64,000 nt of DNA from JAVJSD01 sp040219575 (GCA_040219575.1 JAVJSD010000074.1:96437-160436); one strand, 5' to 3'; shown: positions 8,842 to 18,530, numbered from the stretch's first letter. Numbers and translations are program-made. Notes: generated by a model not told the origin, from the letters alone.

Positions 8842-10500
8842 CTACGCCACCATGGTCGGTTGCGACGACTCGTGCTCCAGATCGTCGAGCAGTTTGAACA
8901 GATGCGCGGTGACGCCCTGGAAGTCGTGGAACCGATTGGCCGCCAATTCGCGCGCCTCGTCTTTGACGAGTTGGGCGATCTCTCGGGCCATTTCGTGCAC
9001 CTTCTCGTGGTACACGTCGATCTCCTTGAAGGTCGCGTTGTCGCCGAACTGCGTTCGCCCCTCCACGAAATACCACTTACCGAACTTGCAGTTCTTGTGG
9101 CTGGAAACTTCCGAGGGGTCGAGCGAGGATCGTCCCGCGAGCAGGTCGGCCAGTTTCGATTTCCAGGCGTTGTGAGCGGTCTTGATCGAGGCGCTCTCGA
9201 ATCCCGACCTGGCCTTGAACATCGCGGTGGTGGACTGCAGACGATCGACCATCTTCATCATCTCGCCCTCGGTGAGCTTGGTCTCGTCCGAGCCTTTGTG
9301 GGTCTCCCGGGCCGCGACTTCCAGGGCCGCCAGGCTCTTCGAGATCTGCTCCGTGGCGAGGCTCGTTTCATCGACGCCCCGCGACAGCCGCTCGCTGGCG
9401 TCGGCGGACGTGCTCACGTGCTGCGAGATCGTCTGGCAGGTGGCGGTCTGTTGCTCCATTGCCGTTGCAATGCAGTTCGACGTCTCGCTCAATTCGCCGA
9501 CAATCTTGGCGATGCCGTCGATCACATCGGTCGTTTTCTGCACGGCTGCTTGAATCGCCTCGACGCGACGGCCGATGTCGTCGGTCGCCTCATCTGTTTG
9601 GGAAGCGAGTTGCTTCACCTCGCCGGCCACCACCGCGAAGCCGTGTCCCGCGTCGCCTGCATGAGCGGCTTCGACCGTGGCGTTGAGCGACAGCAGTTTC
9701 GTCTGGTCGGCCACGTCGCGAATCACGTTCACGACTTCGCTGATCTCCCTGGCCGCCGTCCCCAGGGCCTCGATCGTCGCCGTCCCTTCGGACGACAATT
9801 CCGACGCCCTGCGGGCCACCGAGGCCGCATGTTCGGCGTTCGTGGCCACCTTGCTGATCGCGCAGCGAATCTCCTCGACCGATTGCGCGACGTGGATCGC
9901 GTTCTGCGAGACCCGCTCCGTATCGCTGGCCGTCTGCTTCATCGTGACCGACAACTCTTCGGCGGCCGCGGAGACGGTCGTGGTTTGCTTCATCGCCGAC
10001 GCGGAGCCGGCGCCCAACATGGTCGCCGTGTCCGATAGCTTGGCGGACGAACTCGAGAGTTCGAAGATCTCCTGATTGACTTCGCATACCAAGGCCTGAA
10101 AGCGATCCAGAAATGAATTGGCTAGCTTCGACAACCGGACCAGGTCCCCGCGTCCGCATTGGGGCGCGCGAACGGTGAGATCGCAGTGCTCCGCGGCCAG
10201 CCGTTCAAACACGTTCAGGAGAGATTTCAGCTGCCTGCGCTGCCCACGATCGGCAAAATGCCAAACTGCGGCCAACAGCCATGTCGCCGCCAGAACCGCC
10301 GTCGTTGCGGCGATCTGTTGGCTGCGAATGGTCGATGCCACGGCCGCGAATCGGTCGGCCGGGTCTCCAATCGTCGGTGCTTGGTCCGTCGAGATGTTCG
10401 CGGCGTCGACCGCGGCTCTACGCGAGAAGTCGCCGGCACACCAGACGCCGGCGGCAATCACCAAACCGGTTATCAAGATCGAAAGCGTCCGCCAGTTCAT
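8842..10500 (-). CDS. Methyl-accepting chemotaxis protein with C-terminal CZB zinc-binding domain
   Basis: 552 aa from the ATG at 10500, which has AAAGGA seven bases upstream. Order: transmembrane segment about 6-23, a short periplasmic loop of about 50 residues, a second membrane segment about 68-85, a HAMP-like region about 90-140, and a long methyl-accepting coiled coil with the hairpin-tip region ATVEAAHAGDAGHGFAVVA. The C-terminal CZB domain has NAWKSKL, HKNCKFGKWY, YHEKVHEMA and RFHDFQG, giving the Cys and His residues that bind zinc in this family. It probably senses zinc or redox state, since the periplasmic part is too small for a classic ligand domain. No other chemotaxis gene is in the window. 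Confidence 0.92.
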   Translation of the reverse strand: MNWRTLSILITGLVIAAGVWCAGDFSRRAAVDAANISTDQAPTIGDPADRFAAVASTIRSQQIAATTAVLAATWLLAAVWHFADRGQRRQLKSLLNVFERLAAEHCDLTVRAPQCGRGDLVRLSKLANSFLDRFQALVCEVNQEIFELSSSSAKLSDTATMLGAGSASAMKQTTTVSAAAEELSVTMKQTASDTERVSQNAIHVAQSVEEIRCAISKVATNAEHAASVARRASELSSEGTATIEALGTAAREISEVVNVIRDVADQTKLLSLNATVEAAHAGDAGHGFAVVAGEVKQLASQTDEATDDIGRRVEAIQAAVQKTTDVIDGIAKIVGELSETSNCIATAMEQQTATCQTISQHVSTSADASERLSRGVDETSLATEQISKSLAALEVAARETHKGSDETKLTEGEMMKMVDRLQSTTAMFKARSGFESASIKTAHNAWKSKLADLLAGRSSLDPSEVSSHKNCKFGKWYFVEGRTQFGDNATFKEIDVYHEKVHEMAREIAQLVKDEARELAANRFHDFQGVTAHLFKLLDDLEHESSQPTMVA

Positions 10501-10798
10501 CGATCGTCCTTTCACGCATTCGGTCGCGGGAGTCGTAGGGCCCTTGTTTGTTGGCCGCATGCAAAAATGTAGGTCTCAATGCGCGGCCGTCGAGAAATTC
10601 TCTCGTCGAAGGGCGATCGAGCCGGCGCATGCAAAATCCGCGCGATCGGGAGCGCTGAGTGAGACGATTCGCACACGCACCACGCGGCACATTGCGTACG
10701 ACTATCGCGTTCCCTCGGTCGGACTGCGGGCCACCCAACTTCGAGACCTCAATCCGCGCGCCGATTGCAAGGGAGAACCGGGACGACCTCCGGCGGCT

Positions 10799-12562
10799 TC
10801 ACCAACCGGCGGCATGGCCGGGGACGCGCGGATCATGCACGCCAAGCAGCCCGCCTTCGCCGTCGATGGCGATCGCCTGCGTCACGCCGGAGGAGCCTCG
10901 GCCGATGGTGTGCCCCATCGCTTCCAGCCGCGCGGCAAAGTCTTTCGGAAGCCGCTTCGATTCCAGGTAAATAACATCGGGCGACCATTGATGATGGAAG
11001 CGGCCGCCGCCCACGGCCTCGTCCAGCGACTGCTCGAGATCGATGCGGCGCAGCAGGGACAGCACCACCTGCGTGATGATCCGCGGGCCGCCGGCGGCGC
11101 CCACCGTCATCACCGGCCGGCCATCCTTCAACACGATGGTGGGGCTCATGCTCGACAGCGGGCGTTTGCCAGGCGCCACGGCGTTGGCCTCCGCGCCGAC
11201 CAGGCCGAAGGCGTTGGCGACTCCCGGCGCGATCGAAAAGTCGTCCATCTCGTTGTTGAGCACCACGCCCAATCCCGGCACGATCACCTTCGAACCGAAG
11301 GTGGTGTTCACCGTGGCGGTGATGGCGACCCAATTGCCGGCCTCGTCGGCGGCGGCGATGTGGGTGGTGTGCTTGCCGAAGAGCGACGTCTCGTGCGCCG
11401 GGGGCGTGCCGTGCTTCTCGACGCGCGTGGCCCGATCGAGGTTGATCTTTTTGGCCAATGTGGCGGCGTACTCCTCGCCGGCCAACCCTCGGGGAACCGG
11501 TGTGAAGTCGGCGTCTCCCAGCCAGTAGGCGCGATCGGCGAAGGCCAGCTTCATGGCCTCGGCGACGACGTGCACGAATTGGGCGCGGTCTCGCTTGTAC
11601 ATCGGCTGAAGTTCGAAGTGCTCCAGGATGTTGAGGATCTCGGCGACGTGCGTGCCGCCGGAACTCGGCGGGGGAAACCCGACGATGGTGTAGCCGCGAT
11701 AGGTGGTCTCGATCGGCTGGCGATCGCGCGCTCGATAGGCGGCGAAGTCCGCGGCGCTCAGCACGCCGCCATGTTGCTCCATCCAGCGGCCGGTCTTCTC
11801 GGCGAACTCGCCCCGGTAGAACCAATCGACGCCGTGCTCGGCGATCATGCGGTAGGTGCGGGCCAGATCGCCCTGCCGCAGCAATTCACCCTCGGTGTAG
11901 GGAGAGCCGTCGGGCTTCAGCAGCGCCCGACGCGAACCTTCGAAGCGGGCCAGTTTGTCCTTCACCGCGGCCAGACGGTCGGCGTAGACGGCGTCGACCT
12001 TGAAGCCTTGCTCGGCGATCTTCGCGGCCGGCAGCAACAGCTCCTTGAGGGTGAGCTTTCCATGTCGTCGGACCGCCTCGGCATGCGCGGCGAGCGCGCC
12101 GGGCGTGGCGACGGCCAACGGGCCGGTTTGGCTCAGCCGGGTGTCGGCCTTACCATCGCGGAGGTACATGTCGCGGGAGGCGCCGCTTGGCGCGGTCTCG
12201 CGGCCGTCGATGGCGACCAGTCGGCCGTCGGCCGTGCGAATCAGGATGAAGCAGCCGCCGCCCAGCCCCGAATTGAAGTTGTCGCACACACCGAGCGTGA
12301 GCGCCGCCGCCACGGCCGCGTCGACCGCGTTGCCCCCCTGCCGCATCGCCGCCACTCCGGCCTCTGTGGCCAGTGGGTGCACCGTCGCCACCATGCCCCG
12401 CCGCGCCTGGGCGACCTCGGCCTGCAGCAAGATTGGCGTGCTGAGGACGATGAGCCACGCCAACAGCGACAGGACGCTCGACCAGCGCGCTTTGACTGCG
12501 CGGCCTCGAAGGTGTGGCCAAGCGAGTGGCCAAGCGCTGGCGGGATGCATGGTCTTCGGCAT
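10799..12562 (-). CDS. ggt: Gamma-glutamyltransferase (gamma-glutamyltranspeptidase)
   Basis: 587 aa, full length for the family. It cleaves gamma-glutamyl bonds of glutathione and related peptides outside the cytoplasm. The N-terminal 48 residues include a hydrophobic export segment (about 29-46). GKHTTHIAAADEAGNW carries the conserved TTH at which the proenzyme self-cleaves; the Thr becomes the nucleophile of the small subunit. GGNAVDAAVAA, GFPPPSSGG and PLSSMSPTIV are further family signatures, the last forming the substrate-pocket loop. The start lies 3 bp after the stop of the upstream zinc-ribbon gene, so the two are co-transcribed. A downstream ATG at residue 5 is an alternative start. 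Confidence 0.93.
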   Translation of the reverse strand: MPKTMHPASAWPLAWPHLRGRAVKARWSSVLSLLAWLIVLSTPILLQAEVAQARRGMVATVHPLATEAGVAAMRQGGNAVDAAVAAALTLGVCDNFNSGLGGGCFILIRTADGRLVAIDGRETAPSGASRDMYLRDGKADTRLSQTGPLAVATPGALAAHAEAVRRHGKLTLKELLLPAAKIAEQGFKVDAVYADRLAAVKDKLARFEGSRRALLKPDGSPYTEGELLRQGDLARTYRMIAEHGVDWFYRGEFAEKTGRWMEQHGGVLSAADFAAYRARDRQPIETTYRGYTIVGFPPPSSGGTHVAEILNILEHFELQPMYKRDRAQFVHVVAEAMKLAFADRAYWLGDADFTPVPRGLAGEEYAATLAKKINLDRATRVEKHGTPPAHETSLFGKHTTHIAAADEAGNWVAITATVNTTFGSKVIVPGLGVVLNNEMDDFSIAPGVANAFGLVGAEANAVAPGKRPLSSMSPTIVLKDGRPVMTVGAAGGPRIITQVVLSLLRRIDLEQSLDEAVGGGRFHHQWSPDVIYLESKRLPKDFAARLEAMGHTIGRGSSGVTQAIAIDGEGGLLGVHDPRVPGHAAGW

Positions 12563-12565
12563 CGA

Positions 12566-13558
12566 CTAGAACTCCTGGGCGTAAACCGTCTTTCCATCGA
12601 CCACGACGTAGTCGACGATCCAGCGCGATTTTGTTTCGGTTTCGGTAATGGCGATCGAGACTTCGCACGGCACGCGCCGTTGCGTCTTGGTTCGCCCGGT
12701 TCCTCGCACGATGCAGCCATCGTCGTAAAACTCGACTTCGGCGCCCGCCTGCAGTGCGACCTGCATCGATCGCAATTGCTGCGTGGCGACGCTGCGGGCC
12801 TGATCGTACTGCTCCTGCGACGACTGGCGAACATCCTCAACGGTGGAGTAACCCCACAGGAACACGACGACGGCCCCGCTGGCCGCGATCGCCATAAACG
12901 CGAACAGCAGCAGCAACACCGTCTTCAGCGCCGATCCACGTTGGCGCGCTCGACGTTGCTCCATCAGCGAACTGCCGGGCCTGCCCGTCGTCGCGGCGGA
13001 AGCGTGCGGCGTTGGCGCCGACTGCTGGTAGGTTGGAACGGGGGTCGCCCGCACCGGTGTGGCCGCAATGGGCGTCGCTTGAATGGGTTGAGCCGGAACC
13101 GGCGTGGCTTGAATGGGCGTGGCTTGAATCAGATCAGCGGCGAGCGGCGCCGCCTGGCGAGAGGCCGGGGATTGCAAAGCGGATGTCTGGGGAGACGGCG
13201 GCGATGGAATTTGGGGAGATGGGGTGCGCGGCGCGGGAGCAGGTTGCGCACTCGACGGCGAGTGCGTCGCAGCCGGTTGCTCTGCCCGAATAGATTGCGG
13301 CTCGGCGGACGGTGACGGCAGACGCGTCTCTCCATGTCCGCCAGCGTTGTGTCCACCCGCCGCAGGGGGCGGAGAGAGCGGGCGTTCGGCATTGGGAGAG
13401 GGAATCGGTCTCTCCTGGCTCGACGCCTCCGGGCTGGCCGACGACGTTGGATGCGGCATCGAGAAGTGGCCGCCGCAGTGGGGGCAAGCGATGACACGAC
13501 CGCGCAGTTCGGGAGAATCGGCCACCAGGCCGCGGCAGTGTGGACAGGCGACATTCAT
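12566..13558 (-). CDS. Zinc-ribbon membrane protein with proline-rich repeat linker
   Basis: 330 aa with AAAGGA upstream of the ATG. CPHC at residues 5-8 and CPHC at about 25-28 form an N-terminal zinc ribbon. A Pro/Ser/Ala-rich linker follows, holding repeated IQATP / VRATP pentapeptides at about 143-177. One membrane helix lies at about 212-235, with a C-terminal soluble domain of about 95 residues. The zinc ribbon and linker would face the cytoplasm. No known enzymatic motif is seen. It directly precedes ggt. A protein of similar architecture lies at 49686. Confidence 0.8.
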   Translation of the reverse strand: MNVACPHCRGLVADSPELRGRVIACPHCGGHFSMPHPTSSASPEASSQERPIPSPNAERPLSPPPAAGGHNAGGHGETRLPSPSAEPQSIRAEQPAATHSPSSAQPAPAPRTPSPQIPSPPSPQTSALQSPASRQAAPLAADLIQATPIQATPVPAQPIQATPIAATPVRATPVPTYQQSAPTPHASAATTGRPGSSLMEQRRARQRGSALKTVLLLLFAFMAIAASGAVVVFLWGYSTVEDVRQSSQEQYDQARSVATQQLRSMQVALQAGAEVEFYDDGCIVRGTGRTKTQRRVPCEVSIAITETETKSRWIVDYVVVDGKTVYAQEF

Positions 13559-13707
13559 CCTTTCAGTTCCCCCCCGCTCGGTTACATGATTGTCTCCCCC
13601 CTATATTCACAAAGAACGGGGGGATGTCGAGAGGTTGGAGACCTGCGGCGACGGAAACGTTCCCGAATCGCCCGTAAGACCGACGTCGACGTCCGTCGAA
13701 CCAAGGG

Positions 13708-14838
13708 TCAGGCCCGGTGACCGTGCCGTTTGCGGTAGCGCACGCTGACGCGCTGCAGCAACGCCTTGTCGTCGGGAGAAAGGCACTCCATGCCCCCGGC
13801 GTGCAGCCGCGCCAGGATTTCATCGACCCGCTGGTCGTCGGCCTCCTCGATCTCGCGCTGGCGGCGAAGTCGGGCCGCCCCGGGCTCCTCGCGCAACTGC
13901 GTGACCGTCGCGGGCGACGGCTCTTCGGGGCCCTCGCTCAGCGCGTCGTATCGCCCATAGCTCGACTCGCTGAAATACGAATCCATCGGCTGGTACATCT
14001 CTCCGGAAGACCGCTGTTGCTGTTCCGTCCGGCCATCACGCTGGGCGCTGAAGAAGAGCACGATCCCCAACAACGCCAAGGCGAACCAGGCCGGTACGGC
14101 GGCCACCGCCGTGTCGTCGCCTTCGCCGAACGCCGCCAGGCAGGCGGCGGCCACGACCAGCGCCAACGCGGTCAATTGCGCGATCCGCGACACCATCCGC
14201 GACGCCTGGCGACGACCGTCTCGTCGCCAAAGTTGCGATAATGCAGCTCGCAATGCCCGGGCGCCGTCGAAGGGAAACGCGGGCAGCAAGTTAACCAGAA
14301 ACAGCACCCAGTTGATCCACACGCCCAAGAGCAGGCATTGGAGGGCGAGTTGGCCGCGTCCCCCAAGCAGTCCCTGAGGATAAAGTGGGTTGAGCAACCC
14401 CCAAGGCGATACCGAGCCGGCCGTGGCTTGTGCCTCTCCGCTGGGCGTCGACAGCAGCACGGCGGCGACACAAAGCGCGCAAACGCCCAGATTCACGAGG
14501 GGGCCCGCCAGGTGAGCGATCAACTCGTGGCGGACTTGCCTCGGCGCGGTGATCGGGGCCAGTCCGCCGAGCGGACCGATCACGATTTGATCCATTCCGC
14601 CGCCAAAGTAGGTGGCGGCGTGCAGGTGCCCGATTTCGTGCAAGACGACGCTGGCCAGCAGGACGGCGACGCTGAGCGCGGCCATGGTCAGGTAATCGCC
14701 AGGCGTTCCCCCGTCGGCATGCCAACCAAGATAGAGGGCGAAGGCGGCGAACAGCAGAAAGAACATGTGCAGGCGCACACGGAGACCGCTCCATCGACCG
14801 AGATTCAGGCTCCATAGGCCCTGGTCATACATGTTCAT
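13708..14838 (-). CDS. Site-2 protease family (M50) zinc metallopeptidase
   Basis: 376 aa from the ATG at 14838; a GTG one codon earlier is possible. HEIGH at about residues 66-70 is the HExxH zinc motif inside a membrane helix. NLLPAFPFDG at about 187-196 supplies the third zinc ligand Asp in the NxxPxxxxDG motif. Five to six membrane segments are visible. A C-terminal cytoplasmic tail of about 120 residues is rich in Glu, Arg and Gln and does not match a CBS pair. Family members cut membrane-embedded substrates, often anti-sigma factors. It is monocistronic and divergent from the NUDIX gene. Confidence 0.88.
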   Translation of the reverse strand: MNMYDQGLWSLNLGRWSGLRVRLHMFFLLFAAFALYLGWHADGGTPGDYLTMAALSVAVLLASVVLHEIGHLHAATYFGGGMDQIVIGPLGGLAPITAPRQVRHELIAHLAGPLVNLGVCALCVAAVLLSTPSGEAQATAGSVSPWGLLNPLYPQGLLGGRGQLALQCLLLGVWINWVLFLVNLLPAFPFDGARALRAALSQLWRRDGRRQASRMVSRIAQLTALALVVAAACLAAFGEGDDTAVAAVPAWFALALLGIVLFFSAQRDGRTEQQQRSSGEMYQPMDSYFSESSYGRYDALSEGPEEPSPATVTQLREEPGAARLRRQREIEEADDQRVDEILARLHAGGMECLSPDDKALLQRVSVRYRKRHGHRA

Positions 14839-14938
14839 CACCGCCCTGCGGCTGTCGCACCTTGGAGACGCAAGCCACCAGAGCTATCTTATCACTCGGC
14901 CCCTGTCGGATCAATTCGATCCCCCCGCGCGAAGCGTC

Positions 14939-14962
14939 GTAGGGTAGCCTTCCAGGCTGCCC
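14939..14962 (+). repeat. GTAG hairpin, family C
   Basis: GTAG, then arms GGTAGCCT and AGGCTGCC around the loop TCC, overlapping the last G of GTAG. One T-G wobble pair sits inside the stem. It lies between the divergent M50 protease and NUDIX genes. Confidence 0.75.
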
Positions 14963-15054
14963 GGGCAGGCGAGACGCCCGTCCTTGTTGGCTCGCGCGGC
15001 GGCTGCCTCAACGCCCAACGCCGCTGATTTCGGCACAATCTGGTGAACTCGTTC

Positions 15055-15573
15055 ATGTCCAGCGATGAAGAACTGCTCCTTCAGGCGAGCCGGTTTCGCG
15101 TGGTGCGCGTCACGCAGGAGACGGAGCGCGGCCCTCGGCACCGAGAGGTGGTGCGACATCCCGGCGCGGTCACGGTCCTGCCTTTGCTCGACGACGGCCG
15201 CGTCTGCCTGATTCGCAATTTCCGCCCCGCCGTCGGCCGGACGCTCGTCGAACTCCCCGCCGGCACGCTCGAACCAAACGAACCGCCCCGGGAGACCGCT
15301 CATCGCGAGTTGATCGAGGAAACGGGTTATCGCGCCCAGTCGATGGCGCCGCTGGGCGAGTTTTTCCTTTCACCCGGCATCCTCGATGAACGGATGCATC
15401 TGTTCGTCGCCACCGGGCTGACCGCCGGCGAGGCGGAACGCGAACCGGGCGAGATCATCGAAAATCTTGTTGTTTCCTGGGACGAGGCCCTGGCGATGGT
15501 CGATCGCGGCGAGATCGAGGACGCCAAAACGATCGTGGCGTTGCTGCAATACGACCGGCGGCGAATCGATTGA
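15055..15573 (+). CDS. NUDIX hydrolase, ADP-ribose pyrophosphatase-like
   Basis: 172 aa from the ATG at 15055; a GTG at 15043 is an alternative start. The NUDIX box is complete: G-x5-E-x7-REL-x-EE-x-G, spanning GTLEPNEPPRE through ELIEETGY, with the Glu residues that bind magnesium. The upstream ELPAG and the downstream S-P-G-I-L-D-E segment resemble ADP-sugar pyrophosphatases (NudF type), which hydrolyse ADP-ribose to AMP and ribose-5-phosphate. Cytoplasmic, probably transcribed alone. Confidence 0.88.
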   Translation: MSSDEELLLQASRFRVVRVTQETERGPRHREVVRHPGAVTVLPLLDDGRVCLIRNFRPAVGRTLVELPAGTLEPNEPPRETAHRELIEETGYRAQSMAPLGEFFLSPGILDERMHLFVATGLTAGEAEREPGEIIENLVVSWDEALAMVDRGEIEDAKTIVALLQYDRRRID

Positions 15574-15694
15574 GCGCCGTATGTCGCACGCGCGGGAGAT
15601 TCCGCCCGAGATTTGTCCCCGCGACGGCCGCGAAGTATAAACGGAGCATGTCGTGTCTCGGTTCTCCTCCCTCTCGTGATCGATCTCTCCCGCC

Positions 15695-17005
15695 ATGATC
15701 TTTCCGCCGCGCTGCCGCTTGTCCATTCTGCTGGTCGTCTTGCTGCTGGCGTCTCCCTTGCTGGCGCAGCCCAAAGACGCCAACTACGACGAATCAAAAG
15801 TCCCCCAGTACAAGTTGCCCGATCCGCTCGAGCTTTCCAGCGGTGAAGCCGTCCGCGACGCGGAAACCTGGCTCCACAAGCGGCGGCCGGAGATCCTGGA
15901 GTTGTTTCGTCGCGAAATGTACGGTCGTGTGCCCGAGGGGCGGCTGCTGTCGGTGAAGTCGGAGATCGTCTCGGTCGACAAGGCGGCGCTCGGCGGCAGG
16001 GCGGTCCGCAAGCAGATCACGATCACGCTCGGCGACGGCCCCGGTCCTGAAGTCAAGCAGCAAGACCTGCATCTGCTGCTCTACCTGCCCGCCGACGCCC
16101 CTGGCCCCGTGCCCGTGTTCCTGGGGCTGAACTTCAGCGGCAATCAAACGGTGCACGCCGACCCCGGCATCACGCTTTCGACCGCCTGGACGCGCGACCG
16201 CAAGGAGCACGGCATCGTCAACAACCGCGCCACCGAGGAGTCGCGGGGCAAGGCGGCCTCGCGGTGGCAGGTGGAGCTGATTCTCAGCCGCGGCTACGGC
16301 CTGGCGACCATGTACTACGGCGATATCGATCCCGACTTCGACGACGATTTCCAAAACGGCGTGCATCCGCTGTTGTACAAAAAGGGGCAAGACAAACCGG
16401 CCGCCGACCAGTGGGGCAGCATCGCCGCCTGGGCCTGGGGTTTGAGCCGAGCAATGGATTATCTGGTCGTCGACGACGACGTCGATGGCCGTCACGTCGC
16501 CGTGCTGGGACACTCCCGCCTGGGCAAGACATCGCTGTGGGCGGGGGCGCAGGACGAACGCTTCGCCCTGGTCATTTCCAACGACTCGGGCTGCGGCGGC
16601 GCGGCGCTCAGCCGCCGGGCGTTCGGCGAGACCGTCGAGCGGATCAACACGTCGTTTCCGCACTGGTTCTGCGACAACTTTGTGAAGTACAACAGCCGCG
16701 AGAACGACTTGCCGATCGATCAGCACATGCTCATCGCCCTGATCGCGCCGCGGCCCGTCTACATCGCCAGCGCCGAAGGCGACCAGTGGGCCGATCCCCG
16801 CGGCGAGTTTCTCTCCGGCCTGCACGCCTCGCCCGTCTATCGCCTTTTGGGCGAGAAAGGCCTGCCGGCCGACACGATGCCCGCGGTCGACCACCCTGTG
16901 CACGGCACGATCGGCTACCACATGCGGAGCGGAAAACACGATGTGACCCGCTACGACTGGGAGCAGTACCTGAAATTCGCCGATAAGCACTTTGGGGGCA
17001 AGTGA
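15695..17005 (+). CDS. Secreted glucuronoyl esterase-like (CE15) alpha/beta hydrolase
   Basis: 436 aa with a signal peptide of about 25 residues ending in LLAQ. The nucleophile elbow GHSRLGKTSLW near residue 270 matches the GxSRxGK motif of CE15 glucuronoyl esterases. SNDSGCGGAALSRR follows closely, as in that family, and DHPVHGTIGYHMR near residue 407 holds the likely catalytic His. CE15 enzymes split ester bonds between glucuronoxylan and lignin; planctomycete members may act on other uronic esters. A perfect hairpin follows the stop at 17046. Confidence 0.83.
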   Translation: MIFPPRCRLSILLVVLLLASPLLAQPKDANYDESKVPQYKLPDPLELSSGEAVRDAETWLHKRRPEILELFRREMYGRVPEGRLLSVKSEIVSVDKAALGGRAVRKQITITLGDGPGPEVKQQDLHLLLYLPADAPGPVPVFLGLNFSGNQTVHADPGITLSTAWTRDRKEHGIVNNRATEESRGKAASRWQVELILSRGYGLATMYYGDIDPDFDDDFQNGVHPLLYKKGQDKPAADQWGSIAAWAWGLSRAMDYLVVDDDVDGRHVAVLGHSRLGKTSLWAGAQDERFALVISNDSGCGGAALSRRAFGETVERINTSFPHWFCDNFVKYNSRENDLPIDQHMLIALIAPRPVYIASAEGDQWADPRGEFLSGLHASPVYRLLGEKGLPADTMPAVDHPVHGTIGYHMRSGKHDVTRYDWEQYLKFADKHFGGK

Positions 17006-17045
17006 GTCGGGCGACGAGTGGTGACACGTGTTCATGGCCCCAAGC

Positions 17046-17062
17046 CGACGGCTCCGCCGTCG
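17046..17062. repeat. Perfect short hairpin after the CE15-like gene
   Basis: CGACGGC, loop TCC, GCCGTCG. It starts about 40 bp past the stop and has no T-run, so it is not a typical intrinsic terminator. Its TCC loop resembles the family C repeats, but there is no adjoining GTAG. Confidence 0.5.
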
Positions 17063-17198
17063 CCCGATGCGGCATTTTCATTGACTCCGCGGCCGATTCG
17101 CCGATAGAATCGGAATTGGTTGCAGGCAAGCGCAACCAGGGGGTATCGCCGTCCGGTCGGTGGGCCAACTGGCCGGGCAAGCGGAAGGAGAAGCTGAC

Positions 17199-18416
17199 AT
17201 GCGTCGCTGGCAACTCTCGTGCGTCGCCCTGCTGGCGTGTCTTTACGCGCCCGCCACGCTCTGCGCCCAGTATTCTCAGATGTCGCAACCGCAGACGTGG
17301 ACTGGCGGCGGTGGCGGCGGCGGTTATGGCGTGTACAGCGGCGGCTACGGCGGCGGAGGGGGATACGGCGGCGGAGGCTACGGCGGTTACGGGGGCGGGG
17401 GCTACGGCTCCGGCGCCGGATACTACGGCGCCCATCCCGCCAATCTCTCGCTGATCGCCCGGCAGACCGAGGACGTGCACGGCCAGATGGGCGATCTGCT
17501 CGAACAGATGCGGCGCATCCAGGGACAACAAGTCGCCATCTCGACGCCCTTCCATACCGTCAGCGACAGTTTCTTCGAGCGGATCGGCGTGGATTTCGGC
17601 TTCAATATCACCGGCGGCAATCCCAACGGCGCCGGGTCGCGCGTGGTGGGACTCGATCCCACGGGCATGTTCACTCCCAACGGCGCAATTGAGTTCCGCC
17701 AAGGGGGCGCGGGTTCGGCGCTGCCCGCTTTCGGAGGCCACGATGCGGCGACCGACGCGACAATCGGCGCCGCCGCGCTCGGCAGGGAAGGCTCGGTGTT
17801 CCTCAACCTCTTCGCGGGGCAGGGGAGCGACCGCAGCCACGTTTCGCAGACGCCGACGGTGGTAATGCACAATGGCACGCGGGGCACCTTCAGCGACACC
17901 TCGCAGGTGCCGTTCGTGACGGGGTTGGTGCCGGTCGTGGGCGGCTTCGCGGTTCCGCGTCCCTACTATCCCACCATGCGGCCCTCGACGCATAGCGTGC
18001 TGCACGACCGCATTCGCCAACTGCACGCCGAAAATCAGCGGCGGCAGCAAGTCGGCGCAGCGGGGGCTGGTGGTGCGGGAGGCGGCGCAGCGGCGGCGCC
18101 TCAAGCCGTTGCCTCGGCGCCCACGCCCAAGCTCACCGAAGGCCACGAGCTGTCGCTCAAGCTGATCGAGTCCAGCGGCAGCACGGCGGGACACGGCGAT
18201 TTGAGCGTCGCCGAAATCAAACGCCGCCGGGCGGCCCAGCAGGCCAGCGAAGCACGCAGCCAGGACGCCGAAATCCTGGTCCTCGTCGAACGGGGCCGTG
18301 GTGCGGAAGAAGCGGGCAAGGCCAACGTCGCCAAGATCTACTATCACCAGGCGGCCAACCGCGCCGAAGGCGAGATGAAGCAGCAACTGCTGCAGAAGAT
18401 CGAGTCGCTGGAATAG
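17199..18416 (+). CDS. Gly-rich secreted protein of unknown function
   Basis: 405 aa from the ATG at 17199, preceded by AAGGAG. Signal peptide 1-23 ending LCAQ. Residues about 34-75 are almost pure Gly/Tyr (GGYGGGG repeats). The middle part has a conserved-looking segment with FFERIGVDFGFN, and the Gly-rich stretch GAGGAGGGAAAA lies near residue 295. The last 90 residues are charged and helical, with SVAEIKRRRA and VAKIYYHQAANRA, resembling a TPR-like hairpin. No recognisable domain. It is convergent with rpsA. Confidence 0.7.
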   Translation: MRRWQLSCVALLACLYAPATLCAQYSQMSQPQTWTGGGGGGGYGVYSGGYGGGGGYGGGGYGGYGGGGYGSGAGYYGAHPANLSLIARQTEDVHGQMGDLLEQMRRIQGQQVAISTPFHTVSDSFFERIGVDFGFNITGGNPNGAGSRVVGLDPTGMFTPNGAIEFRQGGAGSALPAFGGHDAATDATIGAAALGREGSVFLNLFAGQGSDRSHVSQTPTVVMHNGTRGTFSDTSQVPFVTGLVPVVGGFAVPRPYYPTMRPSTHSVLHDRIRQLHAENQRRQQVGAAGAGGAGGGAAAAPQAVASAPTPKLTEGHELSLKLIESSGSTAGHGDLSVAEIKRRRAAQQASEARSQDAEILVLVERGRGAEEAGKANVAKIYYHQAANRAEGEMKQQLLQKIESLE

Positions 18417-18423
18417 CCGCGAC

Positions 18424-18529
18424 GTAGGGCAGGCTTCCAGCCTGCCTGGATTCCTTCTTTCTGGATTCGCAGGCTTCCTGCCTGGCGCTGCGACCGTGCA
18501 GGCTCTGGCAGGCTGGAAGCCTGCCCTAC
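18424..18529. repeat. Inverted pair of GTAG hairpins, family C
   Basis: 18424-18446: GTAG followed by stem GGCAGGCT, loop TCC, stem AGCCTGCC. 18507-18529 is the same element inverted, ending in CTAC. The pair sits between convergent genes, just before the rpsA terminator. Confidence 0.9.
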
Positions 18530-18530
18530 G

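Noticed and set aside
10118..13315. Open frame of 1065 codons on the plus strand
   Set aside because: It runs antisense to the chemoreceptor, ggt and the zinc-ribbon gene, all of which have clear motifs. The translation is Arg/Gly/Ala-rich without domains, as expected for a GC-rich shadow.
17046..17062. Intrinsic terminator of the CE15-like gene
   Set aside because: The hairpin is perfect, but no T-run follows on either strand, so it is listed as a repeat only.
16731..18386. 551-codon minus-strand frame
   Set aside because: It crosses two genes on the other strand that have signal peptides and motifs, and it shows no protein features.
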